From an uncultured Pelagibacteraceae bacterium (GTDB lineage Bacteria > Pseudomonadota > Alphaproteobacteria > Pelagibacterales > Pelagibacteraceae): a DNA stretch of 64,000 nucleotides. The stretch lies in the NCBI GenBank assembly GCA_902524995.1, contig CABZFJ010000005.1:1-64000 (forward strand), in the 5' to 3' direction. Below the pieces are notes generated by a model, which did no database searches, was not told where the DNA came from, and was given only the letters and a program-made list of their open reading frames with translations. The translations under genes were made by a program, and so were the position numbers. This document shows positions 10,547 through 23,534 of the stretch, one piece after another (the stretch's first letter is position 1; each line of letters starts with the position of its first letter).

Positions 10547-12576
10547 TAATTATCTGTTCCAGTTTTTGGCAAACTCATTCTAGTATTTTTACACTCAGAC
10601 ATAGTTTTTGACGCTCTCGCTATAACATTTGAGTGATAATAATCTATTTCATCTGTAAAAATTTTTTCTGATTTAAAATCATATTCTGGTACTTTAAAGT
10701 CAGTTTCATTTAAGTTGTTAAGTTTTAAATAATTAAGTAAAGCATCAATCAATTGATTTTTATCTTTATATAAATTTTTCCTCTTAATGAATGATGATAG
10801 TTCATTTATTATTAGCCAATCTTCTTTTGCTTCACCAGGAGGATATGAAGCCTTATATGCTTTTTGCAACTTTCCTTCCAGATTAGTAAAATAACCATCT
10901 TGCTCAGTGTATGTGGCACCTGGTAATATCACATCAGCAATATTTGCACCTTTGTCGCCGTGGCTACCAATATAAATTATAAATTCATTTTTTTTTTGAA
11001 ATTTCAAATTATCTTGACCAAATAATATTAAAACTTCATAATTATTTTTTTCTAAATTTTCTAATATTTCATAGCTAGAATTTTTTGCCAGCACATTTAA
11101 ATCAAAAGATCCAACTGTTGATGAATTTTTTTGTAAGATATTTAAAGCATTCCACTCTTCAGAAATCTTGCCATTTTCTTCTAAATATTTTTTTAATTCT
11201 TCAAAAACATATGGGGCTGACTTAAGCTTAAGAATAGATTGGCCAAAAATTAAACTTGGCTTATTTGATTGCTTTATTTTTTTTGAAATTTTGTGATTAT
11301 TTTCAACAATTTCTCTTATAATATCAGTACTATTATCAAATACATTGTAAGGGTATGTTAAATCACCTACATTACCTAATGATATAATTTCAGTTTTATT
11401 TTTTAAAAAGTTTTTTCTAATTCTAGAATTAAGTATTGTTGCTTCAAATCTTGGATTTGTACCGATTAGAATTATTAAGTCACTTTTTTCAATTCCTTCG
11501 ATTGAACTATTAAATAGATAATTAATTCTTTTATTTGTATTTATGTATAACTTTTCTTCCCTTGATTCTAAATTTGCAGATTTTATAGTTTTTTCAAAAA
11601 ATTCTTTAGCAGCGTATATTGTTTCCATATTTGTCATATCGCCTATAAATCCAGCAATTTTCTCAGATTTTGTTCTTGAAACACTCTCAGATATAGCTTT
11701 ATAGGCGTCTTCCCAGCTAGATGGCTTTAATTTGCCATTTATCTTTATATATGGTGTGTCTAATCTTTGGTTTTTTAATCCATCGCAAGCATATCTTGTT
11801 TTATCAGATATCCACTCTTCATTTATTTCCTCGTTAATTCTTGGAAGAACTCTTTTAACCTCCCATCCGTATGTATCTACTCTAATATTGGATCCAACTG
11901 CATCCATGACATCGATCGTTTCTGTTTTTTTTAATTCCCACGGTCGAGCCTCAAAGACATATGGTTTTGATGTCAGAGCACCAACAGGACATAAATCGAT
12001 AACATTTGCTGAAAGTTCTGACTCCATAGCTTTTTCTAAATAAGTTGTGATTTGCATATCCTCACCTCTTCCAATTGCACCAATTTCAGGAACACCTGCA
12101 ACTTCTGTTGCAAATCTTATACATCTTGTGCAGTGAATACATCTAGTCATTTGAGTTTTTATAAGAGGGCCCATATATTTTTCTGGCACATATCTTTTAT
12201 TTTCTTTAAACCTTGACTTGTCTATCCCATAATACATAGATTGATCCTGTAAATCACATTCACCACCCTGATCACAAACTGGGCAATCAAGTGGATGGTT
12301 TGCTAGTAAAAATTCCATTACACCTTTTCTTGCTTTTTTAACTTTTTCAGTATTAGTTTTAAGTACCATCCCTTCTGCAGCAGGCATAGCACATGAAGCA
12401 ATTGGTTTTGGAGATTTTTCCATTTCAACTAAACACATTCTGCAATTTCCAGCTATAGATAATTTTTCGTGATAACAGAACCTTGGTATCTCTGCCCCAG
12501 CTTGTTCACAGGCCTGTAATACAGTAGTTCCTTTCTCTACCTCAATGTCAATATCGTTTACTTTAAGTTTAAGCAT
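10546..12576 (-). CDS. nuoG: NADH-quinone oxidoreductase subunit G
   Basis: 676 aa; N-terminal 2Fe-2S ([14 protein letters not shown]), [19 protein letters not shown]. Confidence 0.96.
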   Translation of the reverse strand: MLKLKVNDIDIEVEKGTTVLQACEQAGAEIPRFCYHEKLSIAGNCRMCLVEMEKSPKPIASCAMPAAEGMVLKTNTEKVKKARKGVMEFLLANHPLDCPVCDQGGECDLQDQSMYYGIDKSRFKENKRYVPEKYMGPLIKTQMTRCIHCTRCIRFATEVAGVPEIGAIGRGEDMQITTYLEKAMESELSANVIDLCPVGALTSKPYVFEARPWELKKTETIDVMDAVGSNIRVDTYGWEVKRVLPRINEEINEEWISDKTRYACDGLKNQRLDTPYIKINGKLKPSSWEDAYKAISESVSRTKSEKIAGFIGDMTNMETIYAAKEFFEKTIKSANLESREEKLYINTNKRINYLFNSSIEGIEKSDLIILIGTNPRFEATILNSRIRKNFLKNKTEIISLGNVGDLTYPYNVFDNSTDIIREIVENNHKISKKIKQSNKPSLIFGQSILKLKSAPYVFEELKKYLEENGKISEEWNALNILQKNSSTVGSFDLNVLAKNSSYEILENLEKNNYEVLILFGQDNLKFQKKNEFIIYIGSHGDKGANIADVILPGATYTEQDGYFTNLEGKLQKAYKASYPPGEAKEDWLIINELSSFIKRKNLYKDKNQLIDALLNYLKLNNLNETDFKVPEYDFKSEKIFTDEIDYYHSNVIARASKTMSECKNTRMSLPKTGTDN

Positions 12577-13900
12577 TATCTTTGTCTAATAAATGTTGAT
12601 CAACTAAATAGGGTATGTCTTTTTGTTTTTTTACTATTGGATCAAATTTATTTCTTTCAATTATTTCATCTTTAAAATTTCTGATTAATCCTTGGACTGG
12701 CCATGAGGATCCTTCTCCAAATGCACAAATGGTATGACCTTCAATTTGTTTTGTTACATCTAGTAACATATCCACTTCGTCTCTTGTGGCTTCACCTTTG
12801 GCCATTCTCTCAAGCATTCTCCACATCCAACCAGAGCCTTCTCTGCAAGGAGTACATTGACCACAACTTTCGTGTTTATAAAATCTAGCTATTCTTGCCA
12901 TACATTTAATAATATCTTGATCTTTATTAATAACCACAATTCCAGCTGTCCCTAAACCTGTTTTATTCTCAACGCATGCATCAAAGTCCATTTTAATTGT
13001 TTCACATGTTTCTTTTGGAAGCAATGGCATTGAAGAACCACCAGGTATAACTGCTTTTAGGTTGTCCCATCCGCCAATAACTCCACCTGCATGTTTCTCA
13101 ATTAATTCTTTTAATGGAATTCCCATTTCTTCTTCAACATTACAAGGATTATTAACGTTTCCTGAAATACAATATATCTTTGAACCAGTATTTTTAGGTC
13201 TACCGAGAGATGAAAACCATTTACCACCTTTTCTGAGAATTGTGGGTACTACTGAAATTGTTTCAACATTGTTAATTATTGTTGGGCAACCATAAAGGCC
13301 AATTAAAGCGGGAAATGGTGGTTTTAATCTTGGTTGACCTTTTTTTCCCTCAATGCTTTCAAGTAAAGCAGTTTCCTCACCACAAATATAAGCTCCAGCA
13401 CCATAATGTATATATATATCTAATTCCCAACCTGTTCCTGCTGAATTCTTACCTAAAAGCCCATCTTTATAGGCTTCATCAATAGCTATTTGAAGTTTTT
13501 GCCCTTCATTAAAATACTCTCCTCTTATGTAGATATAACACTTATGTGCATTTACAGCATATGAAGCTATTAAACAGCCTTCGATTAATTTATGTGGTTC
13601 AAATCTTAAAATATCTCTGTCTTTACATGTTCCAGGTTCAGACTCATCTGCATTGATAACTAAGTAATGTGGTCTTGATCCAACTTCTTTTGGAGCAAAA
13701 GACCATTTCAATCCAGTAGGAAAACCTGCGCCACCTCTTCCTCTAAGTTCTGAAGTTTTAATTTCATCTATTATCCATTCACGTCCTTTTTCACAGATTT
13801 CTTTTGTATTCTTCCAATCTCCTCTTTGTTTTGCAGAAGCTAAATCGGGACCAAAATCATTATACAAATTTTTAAAAATTCTATCCTTGTCTTCAAGCAT
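12569..13900 (-). CDS. nuoF: NADH-quinone oxidoreductase subunit F
   Basis: [34 protein letters not shown]. Confidence 0.97.
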   Translation of the reverse strand: MLEDKDRIFKNLYNDFGPDLASAKQRGDWKNTKEICEKGREWIIDEIKTSELRGRGGAGFPTGLKWSFAPKEVGSRPHYLVINADESEPGTCKDRDILRFEPHKLIEGCLIASYAVNAHKCYIYIRGEYFNEGQKLQIAIDEAYKDGLLGKNSAGTGWELDIYIHYGAGAYICGEETALLESIEGKKGQPRLKPPFPALIGLYGCPTIINNVETISVVPTILRKGGKWFSSLGRPKNTGSKIYCISGNVNNPCNVEEEMGIPLKELIEKHAGGVIGGWDNLKAVIPGGSSMPLLPKETCETIKMDFDACVENKTGLGTAGIVVINKDQDIIKCMARIARFYKHESCGQCTPCREGSGWMWRMLERMAKGEATRDEVDMLLDVTKQIEGHTICAFGEGSSWPVQGLIRNFKDEIIERNKFDPIVKKQKDIPYLVDQHLLDKDNA

Positions 13901-14501
13901 TTTTAATTCCTATCAGTGTTTTTCTTGTATTTTCTGGCTCAGAACTTAATCTGCCTCTGTAAGATCCTGGCTGAGGAACTTCATTATTACTTATTTTATC
14001 AATTATTTTTTCTAGTTTTGCTGAATCTAGATCTTCAAAGTAATCCTCGTTTAATTGAAGCATTGGAGCATTTACGCAGGCTCCTAAGCATTCAACCTCC
14101 AACCAAGACGTTTTACCATCTTTAGATAGCATATTTTCCTCCTCTGAAATTTTTTTTTTACACACTTCTACTAAGTTATATGCACCCCTCAACATACATG
14201 GAGTTGTAGTACAAACTTGAAAGAAATATTTACCAACTGGTGTTAAATTATACATGCTATAAAATGTAGCCACTTCATATACTTTTATGTATGGCATATC
14301 TAAATACTTTGCTATGTATTTCATTGCACTTAAAGGTATCCAATTGTCATTTTGTTTTTGTGCTAAGTACAACAAAGCCATAACAGCACTCTGTTGTTTT
14401 CCAGATGGATAATTTTTAATAATTATATCTGCGGTTTCTTTATTTTTTTTATTAAATTCAAAATTTTCAGGTTGAACTTTCGATATTTTTTTAACAGCCA
14501 T
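13893..14501 (-). CDS. nuoE: NADH-quinone oxidoreductase subunit E
   Basis: [12 protein letters not shown]...[12 protein letters not shown] 2Fe-2S ligands. Confidence 0.95.
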   Translation of the reverse strand: MAVKKISKVQPENFEFNKKNKETADIIIKNYPSGKQQSAVMALLYLAQKQNDNWIPLSAMKYIAKYLDMPYIKVYEVATFYSMYNLTPVGKYFFQVCTTTPCMLRGAYNLVEVCKKKISEEENMLSKDGKTSWLEVECLGACVNAPMLQLNEDYFEDLDSAKLEKIIDKISNNEVPQPGSYRGRLSSEPENTRKTLIGIKNA

Positions 14502-15676
14502 TATCTATCTACCTCACCAAAAACAATATCCATTGAACCTAAAACTGCAGGAACATCAGCTAACATATGACCTTTAATTAAATAATCCATAGCTTGTAAA
14601 TGAGAAAATCCTGGAGCCCTAATTTTACATTTGTAAGGTTTGCTTGAACCATCAGAAATCAAGTAAACACCAAATTCACCTTTAGGAGCTTCTACGGCAG
14701 TATAAATTTCATCCTTATCAACTCTATAACCTTCGGTAAATAGTTTAAAGTGATGAATTAAAGCTTCCATTGATTGTTTAATCTCTTTTTTTGGTGGTGG
14801 ACTAATTTTTCCGTCATCAGTTTTAATAGGTCCAACAGGTAAGTTTGCTAAACACTGATTTATTATATTTACACTTTCTTTCATTTCTTCAATTCTGCAG
14901 AGGTATCTGTCATAGCAATCACCATTTTTCCCTACAGGAATTTTAAATTCAAATTGTTCGTAACAATCATAAGGTTGAGATTTTCTTAAATCCCATGGAA
15001 CACCAGATCCTCTCAGCATTACTCCAGAAAAAGAATAGTCAAGAGCATCTTGTTTGGATACGACTCCAATATCAACATTCCTTTGTTTAAATATCCTGTT
15101 GTCAGTTAAAAGTAATTCCAAATCATTTATTATTTTTGGAAATCTTTCGCAAAAATTTCCAATCTCTTTATCTAATCCTTTTGGTAAATCTTGATGTACT
15201 CCTCCAGCTCTAAAATAGTTTGCATGTAACCTTGAACCAGAAACTTTTTCATAAAAGCCCATTAATATTTCTCTTTCTTCAAATCCCCATAGGGTTGGAG
15301 TCAGTGCACCAACATCCATTGCTTGAGTAGTAACATTTAAAATATGGCTTAGTATTCTTCCAATCTCACAAAACATTACTCTTATATATTGAGCTCTTAT
15401 TGGAACCTCTATTTTCAATATTTTTTCAATTGCCAGAGCAAATGCATGTTCTTGATTCATTGGTGCGACATAATCAAGTCGATCAAAATATGGAACGGCT
15501 TGAGTATATGTTTTATTTTCAATTAATTTTTCTGTTCCCCTATGCAATAGTCCAATATGAGGGTCTGCCTTTTCAACTATTTCTCCATCTAACTGTAAAA
15601 TTAATCTCAAAACACCATGAGCAGCAGGATGCTGAGGTCCAAAATTTAAATTTAAAGTTTTAGTTTCTTTAGCCAT
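14501..15676 (-). CDS. nuoD: NADH-quinone oxidoreductase subunit D
   Basis: [38 protein letters not shown]-terminus. Confidence 0.97.
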   Translation of the reverse strand: MAKETKTLNLNFGPQHPAAHGVLRLILQLDGEIVEKADPHIGLLHRGTEKLIENKTYTQAVPYFDRLDYVAPMNQEHAFALAIEKILKIEVPIRAQYIRVMFCEIGRILSHILNVTTQAMDVGALTPTLWGFEEREILMGFYEKVSGSRLHANYFRAGGVHQDLPKGLDKEIGNFCERFPKIINDLELLLTDNRIFKQRNVDIGVVSKQDALDYSFSGVMLRGSGVPWDLRKSQPYDCYEQFEFKIPVGKNGDCYDRYLCRIEEMKESVNIINQCLANLPVGPIKTDDGKISPPPKKEIKQSMEALIHHFKLFTEGYRVDKDEIYTAVEAPKGEFGVYLISDGSSKPYKCKIRAPGFSHLQAMDYLIKGHMLADVPAVLGSMDIVFGEVDR

Positions 15677-16266
15677 TATTCTTTCGTTTGTTCTTTTATA
15701 TACTTAGTTCCTTCCCATGGACTTTCATAATCAAAATTTCTATAATTTTGTTCTAATTTAACTGGTTCATAAATAACTTTTTTAGTTTCATGACTGTATC
15801 TAACTTCGTTATGACCTGTTAAAGGAAAATCTTTTCTTAAAGGATGTCCCTCAAATCCATAATCTGTAAGAATTCTTCTAAGATCTGGGTGATCTTTGAA
15901 GTCTATCCCATACATATCAAATACTTCTCTTTCCATCCAATTTGCAGCAGGAAATATAGATGTTACTGAGCCAACAATTTCTTTTTCTTTAACATCTATC
16001 TCTATAATAATTCTTTGATTGAATTCATGACTTAATAATAGATAGACTAATTTAAACCTTATTTCATCTTCAGGAAAATCAACTGCTGTGATATCTATCA
16101 ATTGTCTAAATTTGGTCTTTGAATTTGTTTTTAAGAATAAAATAACCTCAGTTAAGTCTGCTTCATCAACTTTTAAGTAAATCTGATCGTGTTTAATTAA
16201 AGAGTTTTTAATTTTTGTATTTAACTCTGAGTTCAAAATTTTTTCTAGATCCTGGATATTTTGCAT
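15676..16266 (-). CDS. nuoC: NADH-quinone oxidoreductase subunit C
   Basis: [42 protein letters not shown]. Confidence 0.96.
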   Translation of the reverse strand: MQNIQDLEKILNSELNTKIKNSLIKHDQIYLKVDEADLTEVILFLKTNSKTKFRQLIDITAVDFPEDEIRFKLVYLLLSHEFNQRIIIEIDVKEKEIVGSVTSIFPAANWMEREVFDMYGIDFKDHPDLRRILTDYGFEGHPLRKDFPLTGHNEVRYSHETKKVIYEPVKLEQNYRNFDYESPWEGTKYIKEQTKE

Positions 16267-16270
16267 TTTT

Positions 16271-16792
16271 TTATCTTTCCAAAGAACCTTTGTTTCTGAT
16301 TTTCTTTTGCAATTGCATTATTCCATAGAGAAGTGCTTCAGCAGATGGAGGGCAACCAGGAACATATACATCGACAGGCACAATACGATCACACCCTCTT
16401 ACTACTGAATAAGAGTAGTGATAATATCCACCACCATTAGCACAACTTCCCATAGAAATTACATACCTTGGCTCCGGCATTTGATCATAAACTTTTCTTA
16501 GTGCTGGTGCCATTTTATTTGTTAGAGTTCCAGCAACAATCATCACATCTGATTGTCTAGGTGAGGCTCGTGGGGCAGCACCAAACCTTTCTAAATCATA
16601 TCTTGGCATTGAAGTTTGCATCATTTCAACAGCACAACATGCAAGTCCAAAAGTCATCCAATGTAAAGATCCTGTTCTTGCCCAATTCACCAAATTATCT
16701 AATGATGTTGTAATAAAACCATTATCACTAAAATCTTGTGCTAATTGTTTAAATTCATCAGGAATATTTTTCTTTCTTTCGTCTAAATTCAT
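16271..16792 (-). CDS. nuoB: NADH-quinone oxidoreductase subunit B (start moved in from ORF start 16840)
   Basis: [30 protein letters not shown]; internal ATG at 16792 (MNLDERKK) removes a 47-bp overlap with nuoA. Confidence 0.92.
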   Translation of the reverse strand: MNLDERKKNIPDEFKQLAQDFSDNGFITTSLDNLVNWARTGSLHWMTFGLACCAVEMMQTSMPRYDLERFGAAPRASPRQSDVMIVAGTLTNKMAPALRKVYDQMPEPRYVISMGSCANGGGYYHYSYSVVRGCDRIVPVDVYVPGCPPSAEALLYGIMQLQKKIRNKGSLER

Positions 16793-16793
16793 T

Positions 16794-17180
16794 TTATTCC
16801 CAGTCCAATGCTCCTTTTTTCCATTCATAAATAAAACCAATAGTTAGAATAAATAAAAAAATCATCATTGATGTAAATCCAAATATTCCAATCTTACCTA
16901 GTGATATTGCCCATGGAAATAGAAAAGCAATTTCTAAATCAAATATTATAAATAATATTGCTACAAGATAAAATCTAACATCAAATTCCATTCTTGAGTC
17001 GTTAAATGGTTCAAATCCACATTCATATGCTGATAATTTTTCTGGATCAGGGTTTTTTGGAGAGGCTAAATAATTGACCGCTACAAAAGCTACACTTAAA
17101 ACCAATGCAACTAGTAAAAATACAATTATTGGCAAATAATCTTTTAAAAATTCCGCAAGCATGATGAGTCTATATAGCAC
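16794..17180 (-). CDS. nuoA: NADH-quinone oxidoreductase subunit A (start possibly 17162)
   Basis: [43 protein letters not shown]. Confidence 0.95.
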   Translation of the reverse strand: MLYRLIMLAEFLKDYLPIIVFLLVALVLSVAFVAVNYLASPKNPDPEKLSAYECGFEPFNDSRMEFDVRFYLVAILFIIFDLEIAFLFPWAISLGKIGIFGFTSMMIFLFILTIGFIYEWKKGALDWE

Positions 17181-17245
17181 CTTTTATATCAACTAAAAGA
17201 GCAGATAGGTCACATTTTAAGGCTATATTTTATTCATTTATTTGA

Positions 17246-17322
17246 TGGCGGGAGTGAAGGGACTCGAACCCTCGACCTATCGCGTGACAGGCGATCGCTC
17301 TAACCAACTGAGCTACACCCCC
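17246..17322 (-). tRNA. tRNA-Asp(GTC)
   Basis: Reverse strand GGGGGTGTAGCTCAGTTGGTTAGAGCGATCGCCTGTCACGCGATAGGTCGAGGGTTCGAGTCCCTTCACTCCCGCCA; cloverleaf with loop CTGTCAC and encoded CCA. Confidence 0.96.
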
Positions 17323-17328
17323 GTGTTT

Positions 17329-17404
17329 TGGTGGGCAGTAAAGGACTCGAACCTTTGACCCCCTCGGTGTAAACGAGATGCTCTACCAACTGAGCTAACC
17401 GCCC
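17329..17404 (-). tRNA. tRNA-Val(TAC)
   Basis: Reverse strand GGGCGGTTAGCTCAGTTGGTAGAGCATCTCGTTTACACCGAGGGGGTCAAAGGTTCGAGTCCTTTACTGCCCACCA; loop TTTACAC. Confidence 0.96.
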
Positions 17405-17451
17405 AAAACATGGTACTATTACATCAAGGTTATTATAATGTAAATTGTTTA

Positions 17452-19839
17452 TTACTGAATACTAGCTTGAGATTTATCATCTTTTTTAGTTTCAGTTAAT
17501 TTATCTACTTCAGTCCACTCAGTAGGCTTCAATTCTTTAGTTAAAGCTATTTTGATTACTTCATCTGCGGTTTCTACTGGCACAATTTCAATATCATCTT
17601 TAACTTTTTTTGGAACATCAACTAAATCTTTTTCATTTTCTTTAGGTATCAAAACTTTTTTAACACCAGCTCTATGAGCTGCTAATAATTTTTCTTTTAA
17701 CCCACCGATTGGTAAAACCTGACCAGTTATTGTTACTTCGCCCGTCATTGCTATTTCTCTTTTGACTGGAACTTTAGTAATTGAAGATACTATTGATGTA
17801 ACCATGGCTATACCTGCAGATGGTCCGTCTTTTGGTGTTGCACCCTCTGGAACGTGAATATGAAAATCTTTTTTCTCAAATAGTGGAGGTGTTACTCCAA
17901 ACTCTAAACATTTTGATCTAACATAAGATTTTGCAGCTTTTACTGATTCTTGCATTACATCACCTAGCTTACCAGTTATTTGCATTCTGCCCTTACCTGG
18001 CATGTTAACTGTCTCAACTTTTAATATCTCTCCCCCAAACTCTGTCCAAGCTAAACCTATAACTATTCCAACTTTATTATCCGATTCTAGTTCACCAAAT
18101 TTAAACTTCTTAATTCCAAGAAAGTCAGGTATATTTTTTTTATTAACCTCAACACTCTTTTCCTCATTATTTACAACTTTTTTTACAACTTTTCTTGTTA
18201 CTTTCGATATTTCTCTCTCTAAATTTCTTACACCACTTTCTCGTGTATAGCTTCTTATAATTTCTTTTATTGTATCATCAGCCAATTTCATTTCACCTTC
18301 TTTAACACCGTTGTCTTTGATTTGCTTAGGAAGTAAATATTTGTTTGCAATATTAATCTTCTCATCTTCTGTGTATCCTGGAATCCTTATGACTTCCATT
18401 CTATCTAAAAGTGGAGGAAGAATATTTAATGTGTTTGCGGTTGTTACAAACATAACATCTGATAAATCATAATCGACTTCTAAGTAATGATCGTTAAATG
18501 TTGTATTTTGTTCTGGATCCAAAGCCTCTAATAAAGCTGAGGATGGATCACCTCTATAATCGTTTCCAACTTTATCAATTTCATCAAGTAAAAATAAAGG
18601 ATTTTTAGTACCTGCTTTTTTCATCATTTGAATAATTTTTCCAGGGAGCGAACCAATATAAGTTCTTCTGTGACCTCTTATTTCTGCTTCATCTCTTACT
18701 CCACCTAAAGACATTCTTACAAATTCTCTGTTGGTTGCCTTAGCTATTGATTTACCTAAAGATGTTTTACCTACACCTGGAGGACCTACTAAACAAAGTA
18801 TAGGACCTTTAATTTTATCCATTCTTTTTTGAACGGCTAAGAATTCAATAATTCGCTCTTTAACTTTTTCTAGTCCAAAATGATCTTCCTCAAGGATTTT
18901 TAAAGCTTTATTTAAATCGATGTCTACTTTATCTTTTTTAAACCATGGTAAATCTATCATCCAATCTAGATAGTTTCTTACAACTGTAGCCTCTGCTGAC
19001 ATTGGACTCATGTTTTTTAATTTTTTTAATTCTGACATACATTTCTTTTCGACTTCTTTTGGCATCTTTGCTTTTAATATCGATTTCTTTAAACTTGTCG
19101 TCTCATCTTTACCGTCTTCGATTTCACCTAATTCTTTTTGAATAGCTTTTAATTGCTCATTTAAATAATATTCTCTCTGAGTTTTCTCCATTTGAGTTTT
19201 AACTCTTCCTCTTATTCTTTTTTCAACACCTATAATACTTGCTTCGTTTTCCATGATTTTAATAATGCTATTTAATCTTTTCTTTACATCTAAAGTCTCA
19301 AAAATTTGTTGTTTCTCCGAAATGCTAGCATTGATATGTGATACAATGTTATCTGCAATTTTTGATGGATCTTTTAATTGTTTAATGTTGTTGATTGTCT
19401 CTGAAGATATTTTTTTGTTAACTGTGGTAAGCTTTTCTAATCTTTTTATTGCTGTTAAACTTAATGGCAGTATATCTTCGTCTTCTAAAATAATATCTTT
19501 TTGATACTCAAATGAACATTTAATAAACTTTTCGTCATCTTTAAAATCTACTATTTTTACTCTTTTGGTACCTTCAACTAAAACTTTAACTGTTCCATCA
19601 GGAAGTTTTAGTAGTTGCAAAATATTGCTTTCACATCCATAAGTGAAAACATCATTTTTTTTAGGATCATCGACTTCAGAATTTTTCTGTGTAACAAGAA
19701 CGATTTTTTTATCGCCTTTCATTACCTCGTTTAATGCAGTGATTGATTTATCTCTACCAACAAACAAAGGTATTACCATACTTGGAAAGACAACAATGTC
19801 TCTTAATGGCAATAATGGCAAAGTTACTTTTATGTCCAT
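17452..19839 (-). CDS. lon: ATP-dependent protease La (Lon)
   Basis: 795 aa; GPPGVGKTSLGKSIAKA Walker A; HVPEGATPKDGPSAGIAM serine protease motif. Confidence 0.98.
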   Translation of the reverse strand: MDIKVTLPLLPLRDIVVFPSMVIPLFVGRDKSITALNEVMKGDKKIVLVTQKNSEVDDPKKNDVFTYGCESNILQLLKLPDGTVKVLVEGTKRVKIVDFKDDEKFIKCSFEYQKDIILEDEDILPLSLTAIKRLEKLTTVNKKISSETINNIKQLKDPSKIADNIVSHINASISEKQQIFETLDVKKRLNSIIKIMENEASIIGVEKRIRGRVKTQMEKTQREYYLNEQLKAIQKELGEIEDGKDETTSLKKSILKAKMPKEVEKKCMSELKKLKNMSPMSAEATVVRNYLDWMIDLPWFKKDKVDIDLNKALKILEEDHFGLEKVKERIIEFLAVQKRMDKIKGPILCLVGPPGVGKTSLGKSIAKATNREFVRMSLGGVRDEAEIRGHRRTYIGSLPGKIIQMMKKAGTKNPLFLLDEIDKVGNDYRGDPSSALLEALDPEQNTTFNDHYLEVDYDLSDVMFVTTANTLNILPPLLDRMEVIRIPGYTEDEKINIANKYLLPKQIKDNGVKEGEMKLADDTIKEIIRSYTRESGVRNLEREISKVTRKVVKKVVNNEEKSVEVNKKNIPDFLGIKKFKFGELESDNKVGIVIGLAWTEFGGEILKVETVNMPGKGRMQITGKLGDVMQESVKAAKSYVRSKCLEFGVTPPLFEKKDFHIHVPEGATPKDGPSAGIAMVTSIVSSITKVPVKREIAMTGEVTITGQVLPIGGLKEKLLAAHRAGVKKVLIPKENEKDLVDVPKKVKDDIEIVPVETADEVIKIALTKELKPTEWTEVDKLTETKKDDKSQASIQ

Positions 19840-19901
19840 TAGAGAAATATGGATATTATATTTTATAATGCAATAGGAAATTATGATTTATTAACGTGAA
19901 A

Positions 19902-21164
19902 TTATGCTGCTGAAGTCTTATCAGTTTTAGTTTTGTTCTTCGAATGAACAATTACAGGCGATGATACACCTTTAGCCGCACCTGAATCGATTATTACTTC
20001 TTCTATGTTATCTTGACTGGGTAGGTCAAACATTATTTTCAATAATATATTTTCCAGAATAGATCTAAGTCCTCTTGCTCCAGTTTTTTTTGATATAGCT
20101 TTATTAGCTATATCTTTAACAGATTGATCTTTAAAAGTAAGTTTCACTCCCTCTAATTTAAATAGCTCTTGGTATTGTTTAATTAAAGAATTTTTTGGCT
20201 CTAATAAAATTTTAACTAAAGATTTTTCATCAAGATCATCTAAGGTAGCTGCTATTGGAAGTCTTCCTACAAATTCCGGTATCAATCCATATTTTAGTAA
20301 GTCTTCTGGCTCAAGATTTTTCATCCATTCACCTACTTTTTTATCTTCAAGGCTTTTAACCTCAGCACCAAAACCAATTGATGAACCTTTATCTCTTTGG
20401 GAAATAATTTTATCTAAACCTGCAAACGCACCTCCACATATAAATAAAATATTAGTGGTATCTACCTGCAAGAATTCTTGTTGTGGATGCTTTCTTCCAC
20501 CTTGAGGAGGTACACTAGCAACTGTTCCTTCCATTATTTTTAATAAAGCCTGCTGAACTCCTTCACCCGAAACATCTCTTGTAATTGAAGGGTTTTCCGA
20601 TTTTCTACTTATTTTATCTACCTCATCAATATAAACAATTCCTCGCTGAGCTTTTTCAACATTATAATCTGCTGCTTGTAATAATTTTAATATTATATTT
20701 TCAACATCTTCTCCAACATAACCAGCCTCGGTTAATGTAGTTGCATCAGCCATGGTAAATGGAACATCTAAAATTCTTGCTAATGTTTGAGCAAGTAATG
20801 TTTTTCCACATCCAGTTGGTCCTAATAATAAAATATTTGATTTTGAAAGCTCTACGTTTTTGCTTGTTTTATTTTCGTAGTTTAGTCTTTTATAATGATT
20901 ATGAACTGCAACTGATAAAACTTTTTTTGCATGATCTTGTCCAATTACATAATCATCTAAAACTGCACAAATTTCTTTCGGTGATGGCAATCCATCCTGA
21001 TGTTTTACAAAAGTATCTTTGCTCTCTTCTTTAATAATGTCCATGCACAACTCAACACACTCATCACAAATAAAAACTGTAGGTCCAGCAATTAATTTTC
21101 TGACTTCGTGTTGACTCTTTCCACAGAAAGAACAGTAAAGAATATTTTTATTATTGTTGCTCAT
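19902..21164 (-). CDS. clpX: ATP-dependent Clp protease ATP-binding subunit ClpX
   Basis: Zinc finger [11 protein letters not shown]...[23 protein letters not shown]. Confidence 0.98.
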   Translation of the reverse strand: MSNNNKNILYCSFCGKSQHEVRKLIAGPTVFICDECVELCMDIIKEESKDTFVKHQDGLPSPKEICAVLDDYVIGQDHAKKVLSVAVHNHYKRLNYENKTSKNVELSKSNILLLGPTGCGKTLLAQTLARILDVPFTMADATTLTEAGYVGEDVENIILKLLQAADYNVEKAQRGIVYIDEVDKISRKSENPSITRDVSGEGVQQALLKIMEGTVASVPPQGGRKHPQQEFLQVDTTNILFICGGAFAGLDKIISQRDKGSSIGFGAEVKSLEDKKVGEWMKNLEPEDLLKYGLIPEFVGRLPIAATLDDLDEKSLVKILLEPKNSLIKQYQELFKLEGVKLTFKDQSVKDIANKAISKKTGARGLRSILENILLKIMFDLPSQDNIEEVIIDSGAAKGVSSPVIVHSKNKTKTDKTSAA

Positions 21165-21253
21165 AGTTTTTTATAACGAATCAATTTTAATACTTTATTA
21201 CAAAGATTACTTCTTAATCAAGTATAGGTTGTGAATAAACTATATATTGTTGT

Positions 21254-21865
21254 TTAGTCTCTTTTTTTTACTACTTTATCGATCAAACCAAAATCTTTTG
21301 CGTTATCTGGAGTCATAAAATTGTCTCTCTCTAAAGCTTCTTTAATTTGATCAACAGACTTACCTGTGTGTTTAGAATAAATTTCATTCAATCTTTTTTT
21401 CAATGACATGACCTCATTAGCATGAATTTCTATATCAGTTGCTTGACCTTGAAAACCAGCAGAAGGTTGATGAACCATTATTCTCGAATTCGGTAAAGAT
21501 AATCTTTTTCCTTTAGATCCTGCAGCTAATAAAAATGATCCCATGCTCGCAGCTTGACCAATACACAATGTACTAACTTCTGGTTTAATATATTGCATCG
21601 TGTCATAAATTCCTAATCCTGCTGTAACTAGTCCGCCTGGGCTATTGATATATAATGAAATTTCTTTTTTAGGATCTTCAGACTCTAAAAATAATAATTG
21701 AGCAGTAACTAAAGATGCAACAGCATCATTAATTGGTCCAACTACAAAAACAATTCTCTCTTTTAATAATCTTGAATAAATATCATAAGCTCTTTCGCCT
21801 CGGCTTGATTGCTCAACAACCATTGGGATCAAAGTACTTAGGTGTTCAGGAATTTTCGTTGTCAT
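21254..21865 (-). CDS. clpP: ATP-dependent Clp protease proteolytic subunit
   Basis: [14 protein letters not shown] and [20 protein letters not shown]. Confidence 0.98.
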   Translation of the reverse strand: MTTKIPEHLSTLIPMVVEQSSRGERAYDIYSRLLKERIVFVVGPINDAVASLVTAQLLFLESEDPKKEISLYINSPGGLVTAGLGIYDTMQYIKPEVSTLCIGQAASMGSFLLAAGSKGKRLSLPNSRIMVHQPSAGFQGQATDIEIHANEVMSLKKRLNEIYSKHTGKSVDQIKEALERDNFMTPDNAKDFGLIDKVVKKRD

Positions 21866-21896
21866 AAGTGATTCGATTTACTTATACAACTTGTGA

Positions 21897-23366
21897 TTAC
21901 TTTTTGCTAACTTTTTTTGTTGATTTAGTTTTTTTTGCTACTTTTTTTGGAGCTTTAGATGGTTTAGCTGATTTGTTTTCTTTTTTATCTTGTGACTTAA
22001 CTTCTTTTTTCTCTTTTACTTTATCGTCTGAACCTTGAGATAGTTTTGTTAATCTTTCTTGTTCTTTTTGATTTTTTTCATTCTCTTCTTTTAATATTTT
22101 TTCAGCTTCTTCCTTGCTAATTTCTTTTTTATTTACTTTTGCAATTTTTTTAAGTTCTCCAATTATTTTCTCTTCATAAATAGAACCTCTTAAACTCTCA
22201 ATCGCCCCTGGGTTTTTCTCATAATATTCTTTAACCATCTTTTCTTGTCCGGGCATCATTCTAAATTGTTTTTGTATTTCTGCATTTAACTCTTCTTGAG
22301 AAACTTTAATTTTATTTTTTTCACCAAATGCATTTAATATTAAACCAGTTTTAATTCTTTTTTTTGCTTGTTCTTCAAAGTATTTCATATTTTTTTTCTT
22401 TTCTTCTTCCTTCATACCTTGAGCTAATAAATTTACCTCTTGTTCAATTAGATTTGCTGGTAGCTGATCAAGTTTTTGTTTTTCGATTTGTTCAAGAATT
22501 TGTTTTTTTGAAATCATTTCTAATGAATTTTTAAATTCATCATTGATTTGTTTAGATATTAATTCCTTTAAATTATTTAAGTCTTTTGCTCCTAAATTTT
22601 TTGCAAAGTTATCATCAATTTTTGTTTCTTCTGGTTTTTTTACTGCTGTAATTTTACACTCAAACACTGCAGGTTTGTTCGCTACTTCTTTTTCTGGAAA
22701 GTTTTCTGGTAGTTTAACTTCTACTTTTCTATCCTCTTTATTTTTGACTCCTTCTAATTGCTTATCAAATCCTTTAATAAATAAATCTTTTCCAAGTTCT
22801 AATTGGGTATTCTTTCCTTCATTTCCTTTAAAATCTTTACCATCAACTGTTGCCTTATAATCAAAAACAACTAAATCACCCACTTTAGCCGCATAATTTT
22901 CCTCAGCATCTTTAAAATTTTTCTGAGTTTTTGCTATTTGATCAATCCTTTTATCTGTTTCTTTAGGATCAATTTTAACAATATACTCGTCTACTTTTAA
23001 ATCTTTTAATGATCCAACTTCAACATTAGGTAATTCTGTTACAGAAATTGTGTATTCAAGATCTTTTCCTTCACCAAATGATTTTAAATCGATCTTAGGC
23101 TGACCGGCTGGTTTAATTTTATTATCCTCAAGAGCTTTTGTTGTAGTATCTTTCAATACTTTATCGATTACTTCCCCATAGACAGCTTTTCCAAATTGTC
23201 TTTTCAAAATTTCTGTAGGTACTTTTCCTGGTCTAAATCCTTTTAAAACAACATCTTTTTTAATCTCTTCGTACTTTTCTTCGAGATATCCAGATATAGT
23301 TTTTTTATCAATAAAAACTTTTATATCTTTTTCTAAACCTTTTTTATTTTCTACTGTTACTTTCAT
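21897..23366 (-). CDS. tig: Trigger factor, with long Lys-rich C-terminal tail
   Basis: GFRPGKVPTEILKRQFG; PPIase-like domain; adjacent to clpP. Confidence 0.94.
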   Translation of the reverse strand: MKVTVENKKGLEKDIKVFIDKKTISGYLEEKYEEIKKDVVLKGFRPGKVPTEILKRQFGKAVYGEVIDKVLKDTTTKALEDNKIKPAGQPKIDLKSFGEGKDLEYTISVTELPNVEVGSLKDLKVDEYIVKIDPKETDKRIDQIAKTQKNFKDAEENYAAKVGDLVVFDYKATVDGKDFKGNEGKNTQLELGKDLFIKGFDKQLEGVKNKEDRKVEVKLPENFPEKEVANKPAVFECKITAVKKPEETKIDDNFAKNLGAKDLNNLKELISKQINDEFKNSLEMISKKQILEQIEKQKLDQLPANLIEQEVNLLAQGMKEEEKKKNMKYFEEQAKKRIKTGLILNAFGEKNKIKVSQEELNAEIQKQFRMMPGQEKMVKEYYEKNPGAIESLRGSIYEEKIIGELKKIAKVNKKEISKEEAEKILKEENEKNQKEQERLTKLSQGSDDKVKEKKEVKSQDKKENKSAKPSKAPKKVAKKTKSTKKVSKK

Positions 23367-23372
23367 AAATTA

Positions 23373-23457
23373 TGGTAGGCGAGAAAGGACTCGAACCTTC
23401 ACAGTTTGCACTATTGGTTCCTAAGACCAACGCGTCTACCAATTCCGCCACTCGCCC
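23373..23457 (-). tRNA. tRNA-Leu(TAG)
   Basis: Reverse strand GGGCGAGTGGCGGAATTGGTAGACGCGTTGGTCTTAGGAACCAATAGTGCAAACTGTGAAGGTTCGAGTCCTTTCTCGCCTACCA; long variable arm. Confidence 0.96.
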
Positions 23458-23534
23458 AAATTATTGGTGCTTTATATATGATTGTTTATAATTGTCCAAT
23501 TAGAATAATAGTGTAAAACATTAGCTTAATTGAT

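Noticed and set aside
11732-12043. 103-aa plus-strand ORF inside nuoG
   Set aside because: Antisense of a conserved nuoG region.
22543-22860. 105-aa plus-strand ORF inside tig
   Set aside because: Antisense shadow of trigger factor; Ser/Phe-rich composition.
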